64,000 nt of DNA from CAZIVP01 sp964542915. Lineage in GTDB: Bacteria; Calditrichota; Calditrichia; Calditrichales; Calditrichaceae. Position numbers and translations under genes: made by a program. The stretch spans positions 1 through 64,000 of the forward strand of contig CAZIVP010000010.1 in NCBI GenBank assembly GCA_964542915.1, in the 5' to 3' direction. The notes beneath the pieces were generated by a model that ran no database searches, had not been told where the DNA came from, and was given only the letters and a program-made list of their open reading frames with translations. Below, one piece after another: positions 8,952 to 16,874 of this stretch. Each line of letters starts with the position of its first letter. Within the stretch, counting starts at the first letter, position 1.

Positions 8952-8980
8952 ATTATAAGACTCCTATCTATCCAATGCAA
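8952..8980 (-). promoter_or_regulatory. Promoter of fbaB
   Basis: On the minus strand TTGCAT (8980-8975), a 17-base spacer and TATAAT (8957-8952) form a near-consensus sigma70 promoter about 75 bases upstream of the aldolase start. Confidence 0.75.
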
Positions 8981-9025
8981 ATGAATGCATTAAAATTTAT
9001 AGACCGCAAATAAAGTGTAAACTAC

Positions 9026-9054
9026 TTGCAAATATCAAGCCAATTAACTATATT
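9026..9054 (+). promoter_or_regulatory. Promoter of the KamA-like gene
   Basis: TTGCAA (9026-9031), a 17-base spacer and TATATT (9049-9054) lie 40 bases before the ATG, with a G-rich ribosome-binding site at 9083-9088. It is divergent from the fbaB promoter; their -35 elements are 45 bases apart, leaving room for a shared regulator. Confidence 0.7.
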
Positions 9055-9093
9055 CTTCCCATATTGAAGTAGAATCCATAAGAGGGGGTTTTT

Positions 9094-10392
9094 ATGTTTT
9101 ACACCATCAATCGGTTCCTGCGCTCGAGACACGCGGATAAACTCTCGTCTGAGGAGATTACTGATTTAAAGTATTTGACCAAAATATTTCCTTTTAAAGT
9201 CAGTGAATATGTGCTAAATGAATTGATCGATTGGAAAAATCGCCGGGAGGATCCTATATTTCGGTTGACCTTTCCCGGACGCGATATGCTTACCAATGAG
9301 CATTGGCAACTGCTTAAATCTGCGAAATCTTTGGATGAGGAACGCAAGGCAATCAAGGAAATTCGTCATGATTTAAACCCACATCCCGCCAATCAAAAGG
9401 ATAATATCCCCCGTATTGGCGATCGGGTGTTTGGTGGAATACAACACAAATACAACGAAACGGTGTTGTTCTTCCCGGCCCAGGGACAAACCTGCCATTC
9501 TTACTGCACCTATTGTTTCCGCTGGGCGCAGTTTGTCAATTTGGATGAACACAAATTCCGATCAAAGGAAGAGAACGATTTATTCGACTATCTTGCGTAC
9601 CATGATGAGGTAACCGACGTCTTGTTTACCGGCGGCGATCCCATGTGGATGTCCGACGACCATTTATTGCGCTACCTGGATATTTTGATGCGAGAAGAAT
9701 TGCAACACGTCAAAAACATTAGGATTGGCACCAAAGCGCTGGCTTTCCACCCGCAGCGCTTTTTAGGCAAAACCGGCGACCCCGTCATAGCCAAATTTAA
9801 AGAGATGATCGACGCCGGTAAAACCGTGGCATTAATGGCGCATTTCAGCCACTGGAAAGAGTTGCTTCCGGAGAAACTGCAGGAAGCCGTAAATCGTTTA
9901 AACGAAGCAGGTGTTATTATTCGTACGCAGGCACCCTTAATCAGAGGCATTAACGATTCGGCGGAGATCTGGCGCGACATGTGGAAAAAACAGGTTCAAA
10001 TGGGAATGATTCCGTATTATATGTTTGTCGAAAGAGACACCGGAGCTCAGCATTACTTTGCTGTTTCGCTATACCGCGCCTACAGACTTTTTACTGAGGC
10101 CTATTCCGAAATATCCGGTTTGGCGAAAACCGTACGCGGGCCTTCCATGTCCACCAATCCCGGTAAAGTATTAGTTGACGGAATTGCGGATGTGGACGGC
10201 GAGAAGAAATTTGTACTGAAGTTTTTGCAATGCCGCAATCCGGAATTGATTAATGTTCCGTTTTTTGCAAAATTCGATATGAACGCTTCCTGGCTGGATG
10301 AACTGCAAATTGATTCACCCATGATCGATTTTATTGAAGGTGGTATCGCCTTTGAACGCGACGATTTATTGGGTATCGATGAAGTCGCCTGA
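9094..10392 (+). CDS. KamA-family radical SAM protein (lysine 2,3-aminomutase-like)
   Basis: The 432-residue protein has a radical SAM core with the iron-sulfur motif C134-x3-C138-x2-C141 (CHSYCTYC) and the following GGDP turn, both typical of the KamA/EpmB group. The N-terminal about 100 residues are helical, as in lysine 2,3-aminomutase. A C-terminal NPGKVLVDG segment may hold the PLP-binding lysine, but the canonical PGGGGK motif is absent. The motif CTYCFRW also differs from true aminomutases, so the substrate is uncertain; an amino-acid mutase is the best guess. Own promoter and terminator flank the gene, so it is probably monocistronic. Confidence 0.72.
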   Translation: MFYTINRFLRSRHADKLSSEEITDLKYLTKIFPFKVSEYVLNELIDWKNRREDPIFRLTFPGRDMLTNEHWQLLKSAKSLDEERKAIKEIRHDLNPHPANQKDNIPRIGDRVFGGIQHKYNETVLFFPAQGQTCHSYCTYCFRWAQFVNLDEHKFRSKEENDLFDYLAYHDEVTDVLFTGGDPMWMSDDHLLRYLDILMREELQHVKNIRIGTKALAFHPQRFLGKTGDPVIAKFKEMIDAGKTVALMAHFSHWKELLPEKLQEAVNRLNEAGVIIRTQAPLIRGINDSAEIWRDMWKKQVQMGMIPYYMFVERDTGAQHYFAVSLYRAYRLFTEAYSEISGLAKTVRGPSMSTNPGKVLVDGIADVDGEKKFVLKFLQCRNPELINVPFFAKFDMNASWLDELQIDSPMIDFIEGGIAFERDDLLGIDEVA

Positions 10393-10446
10393 GGAATGTT
10401 TTAGCCATAAACGGATGGTTCGATAATCGTTTTTGGAAATCGCGAC

Positions 10447-10474
10447 CGCCCCCGTTTGACGGGGGTTTTTTAAA
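10447..10474 (+). terminator. Intrinsic terminator after the KamA-like gene
   Basis: A 7-bp stem cccccgt/acggggg (10449-10455 and 10459-10465) with a 3-base loop is followed by TTTTTT. It closes the radical SAM transcription unit 60 bases after its stop codon. Confidence 0.85.
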
Positions 10475-10494
10475 AGAACGGATGGTAACATAGG

Positions 10495-11478
10495 ATGAGT
10501 CCCAAAAAAGCCGTTGTGCTTGGCATTGATGTTGGCGGCACCAATACAGCGTTCGGATTGGTTGACGAGGATGGTAACGTCGTTGAAGAACAAACCATGA
10601 AAACCGAGTCGCAGAAGGGAGCGGATGCCTTATTATCGCGTATTGCCCAACAGGTTCGGCGCATAATGAAAGAAACAAGCCGGAACTTCGAGTTGAAAGC
10701 GATTGGCTTGGGCGCTCCGAATGCCAATTATTACCGTTCGACGATCGAACGCGCCCCCAATTTAAAATGGGAGTATGTGAATATGGCGGAGATTTCCGCC
10801 AAGTATTTTGATGTACCGATGTTTATAACCAACGACGCCAATGCTTCCGCGATTGGCGAACTTTACTTTGGCGCGGCGCGCGGCATGCGCGATGTTATCG
10901 TTATTACCCTCGGAACGGGCCTGGGCAGCGGGATTATCATCAATGGCGAATTGGTGTACGGCGCCGACGGTTTTGCGGGCGAGCTGGGTCATACCACGGT
11001 TGAACCGGGCGGCCGGGAGTGCAATTGCGGAAATTACGGTTGTCTGGAAACATACGCTTCGGCAACCGGTATCAAACGGACGGTGTGCGAACTGCTGGGA
11101 AAACGCAATAGCAAAAGCGTTTTCCGCAAGATGTCCTATAAATCGGTGGATTCCAGGCGCATTGCGCAGGCGGCAGCCGAAGGCGATCCCATTGCAAAAG
11201 AGGCGTTCGAATATACCGCCTATTTACTGGGTATCAGCCTGGCCAATTTCGTTTTATTCAGTCGCCCCGAAGCGATTATTTTATTTGGCGGACTCGCGGC
11301 CGCAGGCGACCTTCTATTTGAACCGACCCGTAAGTCGATGGAAGAACATTTGCTGGGCCTCTTTAAAGGTAAAATTAAATTGTTGCCTTCGGGGCTTGCC
11401 AATGGCAATTCGGCGGTTTTGGGAGCAGCAGCGCTGGCCTGGCATGAGTTGACAAATCGTACAAGCGCTCCGGCCTGA
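10495..11478 (+). CDS. ROK-family sugar kinase, glucokinase-like
   Basis: The 327-residue protein is a cytoplasmic ROK kinase that phosphorylates a hexose with ATP, most likely glucose. It has the ATP phosphate loop GIDVGGTN at residues 10-17, the catalytic aspartate in TNDANA near residue 114, the GTGLGSG motif and the ROK zinc site C176-x-C178-x4-C183 (CNCGNYGCLE). No DNA-binding domain is fused, which separates it from ROK repressors. Glucokinase or N-acetylhexosamine kinase cannot be told apart by eye. The ribosome-binding site is weak. Confidence 0.85.
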   Translation: MSPKKAVVLGIDVGGTNTAFGLVDEDGNVVEEQTMKTESQKGADALLSRIAQQVRRIMKETSRNFELKAIGLGAPNANYYRSTIERAPNLKWEYVNMAEISAKYFDVPMFITNDANASAIGELYFGAARGMRDVIVITLGTGLGSGIIINGELVYGADGFAGELGHTTVEPGGRECNCGNYGCLETYASATGIKRTVCELLGKRNSKSVFRKMSYKSVDSRRIAQAAAEGDPIAKEAFEYTAYLLGISLANFVLFSRPEAIILFGGLAAAGDLLFEPTRKSMEEHLLGLFKGKIKLLPSGLANGNSAVLGAAALAWHELTNRTSAPA

Positions 11479-11585
11479 CCTTTTAAACTTACGTTATCCT
11501 CCTGTTGCCCGTTCTTCAGACACTTTAGCGATTTTAATTTTGATACAAATATCGGTTCGGATATAAACGATTTAACGGAGTTAGT

Positions 11586-13295
11586 ATGGGCGCTATTGAA
11601 CCACAGTATTTAAAAATAGGGTACCAGGGCGAACGCGGCGCTTACAGCGACCGCGCCATCGATTTCTTGTATAAGGACAAAGGCGATAAAATTGAAAAGG
11701 CGGCTTATCGCACGTCCTACGCTGTTGTGGAAGCCCTGAAAAAGGGTACAATCCATTTCGGATTGCTTCCGATCGAGAACTCTATTGTCGGTACCATTAC
11801 GCATAATTACGACCTCTTACTCGAAAATAAACTAACCATCACCCAGGAAGTTATTTTGCCTATCCATCATGCGCTATTGGCCCATCCCGATGCCAATGTC
11901 AATAGGATCAAAACCATCTATTCGCATCCGGCGGCCATCGCCCAGTGCGAAGTATTTTTACGACGTTTTAAGGAAACCGAGATACTCCCGACCTACGATA
12001 CGGCCGGCAGCGCGAAAATGATTGCACGTCAGACGTTGAGAGATGTCGCCGCCATAGCCGCCGCCGATACCGCCGAAATTTACAATTTACAGGTTCTCAG
12101 AGATAAAATTGAAGATTATCCCAATAATCAGACTCGTTTTGTTTTGGTTTCCAACGAACCCGTTCAGCAAAAAGAGAGTCAGGCCATGGCCTGGAAAGTT
12201 TCGGCCGTTTTCGATACGCTGGACCAACCCGGCATGCTCTACCAGTGTTTGGGTATTTTTGAGCGCCACGGCGTCAATTTAACTATGCTGACCTCGCGTC
12301 CCCATAAAACCGAACCCTGGAAATACCATTTTTTTGTGGATATGAACGGCCATATCAACGATCCGCCGATTGCGGAAGCTTTTGATGAGATTAACAAACT
12401 CACAGGCTTTGTACATGTGTTCGGGTCGTATCCGCATTATGAACAACCCGATCGCGAAGATACCTGGATGGCCGTTCCGGGCGGAAGCCGCCGGAAGAAC
12501 GAAGGGCCGCTCTACAGTCGGGATTACAAAAAAGAGGATACCGTCGTCATTGTGGGCGATAAACGCATCGGCGACGGGCATTTTACCCTTATTGCGGGTC
12601 CCTGTAGCGTGGAGGGCCGCCATCCGATGATGGAATCGGCCAAAATCGTGGCCGAGCATGGAGCGGAATTACTGCGGGGCGGCGCCTTTAAGCCGCGGAC
12701 CAGTCCATACAGTTTTCAGGGACTGGGAGAAGAAGGCTTGCATCTACTAAAAGAAGCCGGCGACCTCTATAATCTTCCCGTTGTTAGCGAGGTTCTTGCC
12801 GTGGAAGATGTCCCGTTGGTCGCTCAGTACGCGGATATGTTGCAGATAGGCGCACGCAATATGCAAAATTTTATTCTGCTGAAAGAGGCCGGTAAAACGA
12901 TGAAGCCGATTTTACTGAAACGTGGCATGATGGCGACCGTCAAAGAGCTGCTTCTTTCGGCCGAATACATTCTTGCTCAGGGTAACGATCAGGTTGTTTT
13001 GTGCGAGCGCGGCATCCGTACCTTTGAAACGGCCACACGCAATACCCTCGACATCAGCGCCATTCCCTTGCTAAAACAAAACACCCATTTACCCGTCCTG
13101 GTCGATCCCAGCCACGCCACGGGTGTGCCCAAACTGATCGTACCGGTATCTAAAGCAGCGAGGGCTGCGGGCGCCGATGGTTTAATGGTGGAAGTTCATT
13201 TCAATCCTTCCGCGGCGTTAAGCGATGCCGATCAGGCGCTGAATGAAAAGCAGTTCAAAGATTTGGTGGCGGGGTTACAAAAGATGAAGCTCTGA
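11586..13295 (+). CDS. Prephenate dehydratase-ACT / DAHP synthase fusion
   Basis: This 569-residue protein joins the first and a late step of phenylalanine synthesis. Residues about 5-190 form a prephenate dehydratase (GYQGERGAYS start, TRF active-site motif near 182). Residues about 200-285 form an ACT regulatory domain with a TSRPHK motif close to the ESRP phenylalanine-binding signature. Residues about 320-565 form a type I-beta DAHP synthase with GPCSVE near 338, KPRTSPYSFQG near 368 and DPSHATG near 507. The ACT domain could let phenylalanine control both activities in one chain (inference). No T-box or leader peptide was found upstream. Confidence 0.9.
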   Translation: MGAIEPQYLKIGYQGERGAYSDRAIDFLYKDKGDKIEKAAYRTSYAVVEALKKGTIHFGLLPIENSIVGTITHNYDLLLENKLTITQEVILPIHHALLAHPDANVNRIKTIYSHPAAIAQCEVFLRRFKETEILPTYDTAGSAKMIARQTLRDVAAIAAADTAEIYNLQVLRDKIEDYPNNQTRFVLVSNEPVQQKESQAMAWKVSAVFDTLDQPGMLYQCLGIFERHGVNLTMLTSRPHKTEPWKYHFFVDMNGHINDPPIAEAFDEINKLTGFVHVFGSYPHYEQPDREDTWMAVPGGSRRKNEGPLYSRDYKKEDTVVIVGDKRIGDGHFTLIAGPCSVEGRHPMMESAKIVAEHGAELLRGGAFKPRTSPYSFQGLGEEGLHLLKEAGDLYNLPVVSEVLAVEDVPLVAQYADMLQIGARNMQNFILLKEAGKTMKPILLKRGMMATVKELLLSAEYILAQGNDQVVLCERGIRTFETATRNTLDISAIPLLKQNTHLPVLVDPSHATGVPKLIVPVSKAARAAGADGLMVEVHFNPSAALSDADQALNEKQFKDLVAGLQKMKL

Positions 13296-13383
13296 AAAAG
13301 AAGCTGCGGAAGGGTACCGTTTTTTAATGATGCATGCGTACGTTGCTCGTAATTTCTTGTATTTCCCAGACTGGATCGGTATA

Positions 13384-13460
13384 GGTTGGCGGGTCATTGA
13401 ACCGCCGAGTGCGCCGAGAGCGCAGAGAAAAAGAAATATGTTTAGAGACAAGCCGGCGCA
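13384..13460. repeat. Dispersed direct repeat, copy 1
   Basis: This 77-base core is identical to 13778-13854. Weaker similarity extends outward, from about 13353 (ttcttgta...gatcgg) to about 13487 (attccaatattcaa), making a unit of roughly 130 bases. Confidence 0.85.
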
Positions 13461-13649
13461 CTCCTACCATCATTCCAATATTCAAGCCATTTGCTTTGAG
13501 CGCCTTGATCGTGTCATTCTTGTATAACTACCGCCAAACGGCCTTAAAATAATTTGGTTCCGGTCGATTTGGTTTAGGTGTGAGACCGGCATAGCGCTCT
13601 GTTAAAACCGTTGAAATGGTTACGGCTTGTGTCTTTACATGTATCTTTC

Positions 13650-13671
13650 ACACCGGCCTGAAGACCGGTGT
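13650..13671. repeat. Perfect 7-bp hairpin repeat
   Basis: ACACCGG (13650-13656) and CCGGTGT (13665-13671) are perfect inverted repeats around cctgaaga, with a related gtgtgagaccggc motif upstream at about 13579. It has no U-tract and lies inside the repeat-rich spacer, so a mobile palindromic repeat is likelier than a terminator. Confidence 0.5.
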
Positions 13672-13777
13672 TAATGGAAAACTAAATAAAGCACGGTTTC
13701 ACTTGGCCATAAATACCCGGATTCAGTTCGTGCCCCGGTCATAAAATTCTTGTTTTTTCCCCGACAGGATCGGCATT

Positions 13778-13854
13778 GGTTGGCGGGTCATTGAACCGCC
13801 GAGTGCGCCGAGAGCGCAGAGAAAAAGAAATATGTTTAGAGACAAGCCGGCGCA
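13778..13854. repeat. Dispersed direct repeat, copy 2
   Basis: Identical over 77 bases to 13384-13460, in the same orientation, about 394 bases downstream. Flanking similarity spans about 13747-13881. A third, diverged copy is near 112-175. Confidence 0.85.
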
Positions 13855-13960
13855 GCCCTGCGAATATTCCAATATTCAAACCTTGGGTTCCTCGCACCTT
13901 AGTCATGAACTTCTTGTTTTTTTCCGAAGGTCCGAAGAACGCTTTTACAGGTTCAGATAT

Positions 13961-13998
13961 AAAAAAAAGGCGCGGCATTCAAACCGCGCCTTTTTTTT
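13961..13998. terminator. Bidirectional intrinsic terminator of the PpiD-like gene
   Basis: Stem aaaaaaggcgcgg (13963-13975) with ccgcgcctttttt (13984-13996) and an 8-base loop. It lies just downstream of the minus-strand foldase gene and would also stop read-through from the plus strand. Confidence 0.88.
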
Positions 13999-14017
13999 AT
14001 GGTTATTATAGTGGTTT

Positions 14018-15823
14018 TTACAGATTGAACATCTTACGGTTGTCCACAATATCGGCTTCTTCTTTTAGATTCTCGTACCAGCGGCTGAAGATTTGGTTGC
14101 GTTTTTGGGTCAGAAGTTGCTGTTCGAGCATTTGTTTCTGCGAGGCGAAGGCCGTGCTGTCGAAATCCGTTTTTTCCAGCAGTTTCTGATAATAAAAACC
14201 ACGTTCGGTTTCGATCAGGTCCGAAATTTCACCTTCTTCCAAAGCGAATGCATTGGCGTTGAATTTAACGGAACGACCGATGCCTTTAACATTACTGCCC
14301 ATGGTGAACATCGGCGTGATATCATACTGTATTTTATTACTCGTATCGGTTTTGGCGATCGTCCTGAAGGTAATGCCGGATTCGATTTGTTCGCCGATTT
14401 TCAGAGCGAAGGCGCGCGCCCTTTCGCGAGCCTTATCGAGACGCACGCGGTTGGCCACCAGCGATTTGACCGATTCCAGTTCGCGGTAGCCCTCTTTTTT
14501 AATTTCGGTTACTTTTACGACCACGAAAGCGTCGTCCAATCGATAGGCATTGGAAATACTGTTCTTATCAGAAGCAAAGGCAAAATTCAATATCGCTCTG
14601 TTTCGGCCGATGCCGGGAATTATTTCACTCTTTTCATCAAAAAACGGTGTTGTCTCAATATTGAGATCATTATTCTCAGCGGTCGTCTCAAAGCCTTTCT
14701 CCTTGGCGTCTTGCGAAAAAATGCGCGCTTCGTTCTCCTGGGCCTCTACATGGGAGGGAGCGGGATGCACCTTTAACAAGATATGGCTGGCTTTGATTTG
14801 CTGTTCGCCGTCTTTCATGCGTTTATCTTCAATTTTGATCAGATGATAGCCAAACCGGGTCTGCACCGGTCCGACGATCTCGCCGGGATCGGCAGCAAAT
14901 GCCGCTTCTTCGAACGCCGGAACCATGGAGCCGCTGCTAAAATAACCGAGGTCGCCGCGATTCTTTTGCGCGGAAGGATCTTCGGAATACTCTTCGGCCA
15001 AGTCATTAAAGTTTTTACCTTCCGCCAGGCGCTTACGGATGCGTTCGAATTCTTTTAATACCAACGCCGTATCTTCCGCCGTATTTTCGATTGGATAACG
15101 TACGTATTTCAGTTTGCGTTGTTCTTCTTGTTTGTAATCTTCTTTATGCTCGTTATAAAACGTTCGGATTTCCTCATCGCTTACCGCAATGTCGGGCGAG
15201 CTGAACTGGCTGGTGTTGACGCCGAGATACTCCACTTTAACCTTAACATTATTTTTAATAAACGCCTTGCGTACCTCTTCGGGGCTAACCCTTGCCGTAT
15301 TGCTGATTATATTTTGTAATTTTACAAACGGTATTTGACGGCGATAGATGTTTTCCACTTGTTGCCATGGAATATTGGGGTTGCCGAGCGCCGCTTTGTA
15401 TTTTGACATATCAAATTGGCCGTCCGTTTGAAAGGCGGGATGCTGGCGAAAATCATCAAGCGGATAATGCATGATTTGATACACGACTTCGGAGTCGCTA
15501 ACCGCAATTCCTAACTTTTCCATCTCTTCTTTAAAAAGGGTGCGCTGTACAAACTGTTCCCACACCATATCGCGCAATTGTTGCAGTTCTTCTTCCGAAA
15601 ATTCATTTTTACCGGAACGGGTGCGTTCGTTTTGATACGCCTGCTGGTAAAGCTCGGAAAATTGAGAGAAACTGAGTTTCTTGTCGTTAACCTTTCCGAC
15701 CACATCGTTTCGTCCCTGTTGGCCGCTGTAATTCGCGCCCCATTCAAACACCATCAATCCGATAAAGGACAAAGCCACTATAATAATGAAGACTTTACTG
15801 AATTCACGCAATTTCGTCATCAT
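14018..15823 (-). CDS. PpiD/SurA-like periplasmic peptidyl-prolyl isomerase
   Basis: The 601-residue protein is anchored by one N-terminal transmembrane helix (about 10-30) and has a SurA-N-like chaperone region (about 40-200). A parvulin (PPIC) domain follows at about 230-340 with the family motifs FNDLAEEYSEDPSA, GDLGYF and FGYHLIKI. A second, more diverged parvulin-like segment and a helical C-terminus complete it. This matches PpiD (E. coli 623 residues), which assists folding of exported and outer-membrane proteins at the inner membrane. The start follows a GAGGAGA ribosome-binding site. It may serve the many barrels and secreted proteins encoded here. Confidence 0.85.
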   Translation of the reverse strand: MMTKLREFSKVFIIIVALSFIGLMVFEWGANYSGQQGRNDVVGKVNDKKLSFSQFSELYQQAYQNERTRSGKNEFSEEELQQLRDMVWEQFVQRTLFKEEMEKLGIAVSDSEVVYQIMHYPLDDFRQHPAFQTDGQFDMSKYKAALGNPNIPWQQVENIYRRQIPFVKLQNIISNTARVSPEEVRKAFIKNNVKVKVEYLGVNTSQFSSPDIAVSDEEIRTFYNEHKEDYKQEEQRKLKYVRYPIENTAEDTALVLKEFERIRKRLAEGKNFNDLAEEYSEDPSAQKNRGDLGYFSSGSMVPAFEEAAFAADPGEIVGPVQTRFGYHLIKIEDKRMKDGEQQIKASHILLKVHPAPSHVEAQENEARIFSQDAKEKGFETTAENNDLNIETTPFFDEKSEIIPGIGRNRAILNFAFASDKNSISNAYRLDDAFVVVKVTEIKKEGYRELESVKSLVANRVRLDKARERARAFALKIGEQIESGITFRTIAKTDTSNKIQYDITPMFTMGSNVKGIGRSVKFNANAFALEEGEISDLIETERGFYYQKLLEKTDFDSTAFASQKQMLEQQLLTQKRNQIFSRWYENLKEEADIVDNRKMFNL

Positions 15824-15986
15824 AAGACGTCGGTCTCCTCAAACATGGATTTAACAAAACATTTTTCAATTATTAAAAACTTAAAATTTACAAGCATTAT
15901 ATCCTAAATTCAAATGATTGATTGGGCGAAGTGGTTCCCAAAAGAACGATATTTGCTAAAATTAAGCACTTTTACTAACTTTTATT

Positions 15987-16868
15987 ATGAAGAAAATCGA
16001 ATATTACGTGGTGAAGATTTTACTCATTATAACAGGCAAAATATCGTTTAACGCCGGAAAACGTTTAGCGCTGGTCCTCTATTTTTGGGTTGCAAAAGTG
16101 TTTCGTTATCGCCGGAAGGTCATTCTGGAAAATTTGTATCGTGTTTATGGTAATACGCTTCCAAAACCCGAAAAAGAAATGTTACGCGCCATATATTTGC
16201 ATTTTGTCTTTCTATGGATGGAGTTTTTACAGATTCCGCATTTAGACGAAGACACCCTTGAAGCGCATTTTACGATACATGAGGGGCATTTGGTTGAAGA
16301 CATTCTTCAAAAGGACGGCAGTGTTATTTTGATTTCGGGTCATTTTGGTAATTTCGAATGGTTGGGACAAATGCATGCTCTGCTGGGGCATAAAATTTAC
16401 GGCATTGCCAAACGACTGAGCAATCCCTATGTTGACGCTCTTATTAATGAACACCGCAAACAGCACGGCGCGGGCGTTATCTATAAGAAAGACGCCATGA
16501 AAGAGGGCGTCAGGGTTTTGAATCAAAACAGTATTCTGGCAATCGTTACCGATCAGGATGCGGGTAAACGAGGCGTTTATGTGGACTTTTTGGGAATGAA
16601 GGCTTCAACCGCAGTCGGGACAGCGGTGTATCATTTGCGTACGGGAGCGCCTGTAATTTTTATTATCGGAGTTAGGAAGGATTATGCGAAATTTGATATA
16701 TATTACCAACAGGTGTTGCCGCAAAGCCATCCGGAGGATATAGACGATGAAAAGGTGCACGCCATTACCCAACAACATACCCAGGTGTTGGAAAATTGGA
16801 TTCGCCGCTATCCCGAGCAGTGGTTTTGGATGCATCGGCGCTGGAAAACCCAATCGTTATCGGAATAG
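15987..16868 (+). CDS. LpxL/HtrB-like lipid A acyltransferase
   Basis: This 293-residue membrane-associated acyltransferase matches the Kdo2-lipid A late acyltransferase family. It has a hydrophobic N-terminus, the RYRRKVILENL segment and the catalytic H-x4-E motif in SGHFGNFEWL (H about residue 119). A DQDAGKRGVYVDFLG segment matches the family's DxxxxxxG-substrate region. It likely adds a secondary acyl chain to lipid A. It opens a run of co-directional envelope genes, with only 6 bases before the Sua5 fusion gene. Confidence 0.85.
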   Translation: MKKIEYYVVKILLIITGKISFNAGKRLALVLYFWVAKVFRYRRKVILENLYRVYGNTLPKPEKEMLRAIYLHFVFLWMEFLQIPHLDEDTLEAHFTIHEGHLVEDILQKDGSVILISGHFGNFEWLGQMHALLGHKIYGIAKRLSNPYVDALINEHRKQHGAGVIYKKDAMKEGVRVLNQNSILAIVTDQDAGKRGVYVDFLGMKASTAVGTAVYHLRTGAPVIFIIGVRKDYAKFDIYYQQVLPQSHPEDIDDEKVHAITQQHTQVLENWIRRYPEQWFWMHRRWKTQSLSE

Positions 16869-16874
16869 GTAGCC

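Larger units (their letters stand above)
13296..14017. other. Repeat-rich intergenic region
   Basis: These 720 bases hold no supported gene. They contain two direct repeats (13384-13460 and 13778-13854) with similar flanks, a 7-bp perfect hairpin (13650-13671) and a bidirectional terminator (13961-13998). The segment 13495-13650 has a gagaccggcatagcg motif related to the hairpin. Short reading frames here cover the repeats and are not regarded as coding. Confidence 0.6.

Noticed and set aside
10841..11452. 203-codon plus-strand frame inside the ROK kinase
   Set aside because: Alternate frame of a well-supported gene, without initiation signal or motif.
11479..11585. T-box or leader peptide before the prephenate dehydratase fusion
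   Set aside because: No T-box sequence, no phenylalanine-rich short frame and no terminator hairpin seen.
13327..13527. Short frames in the 13.3-14.0 kb spacer
   Set aside because: They cover the direct repeats and differ in composition from the neighbouring genes.
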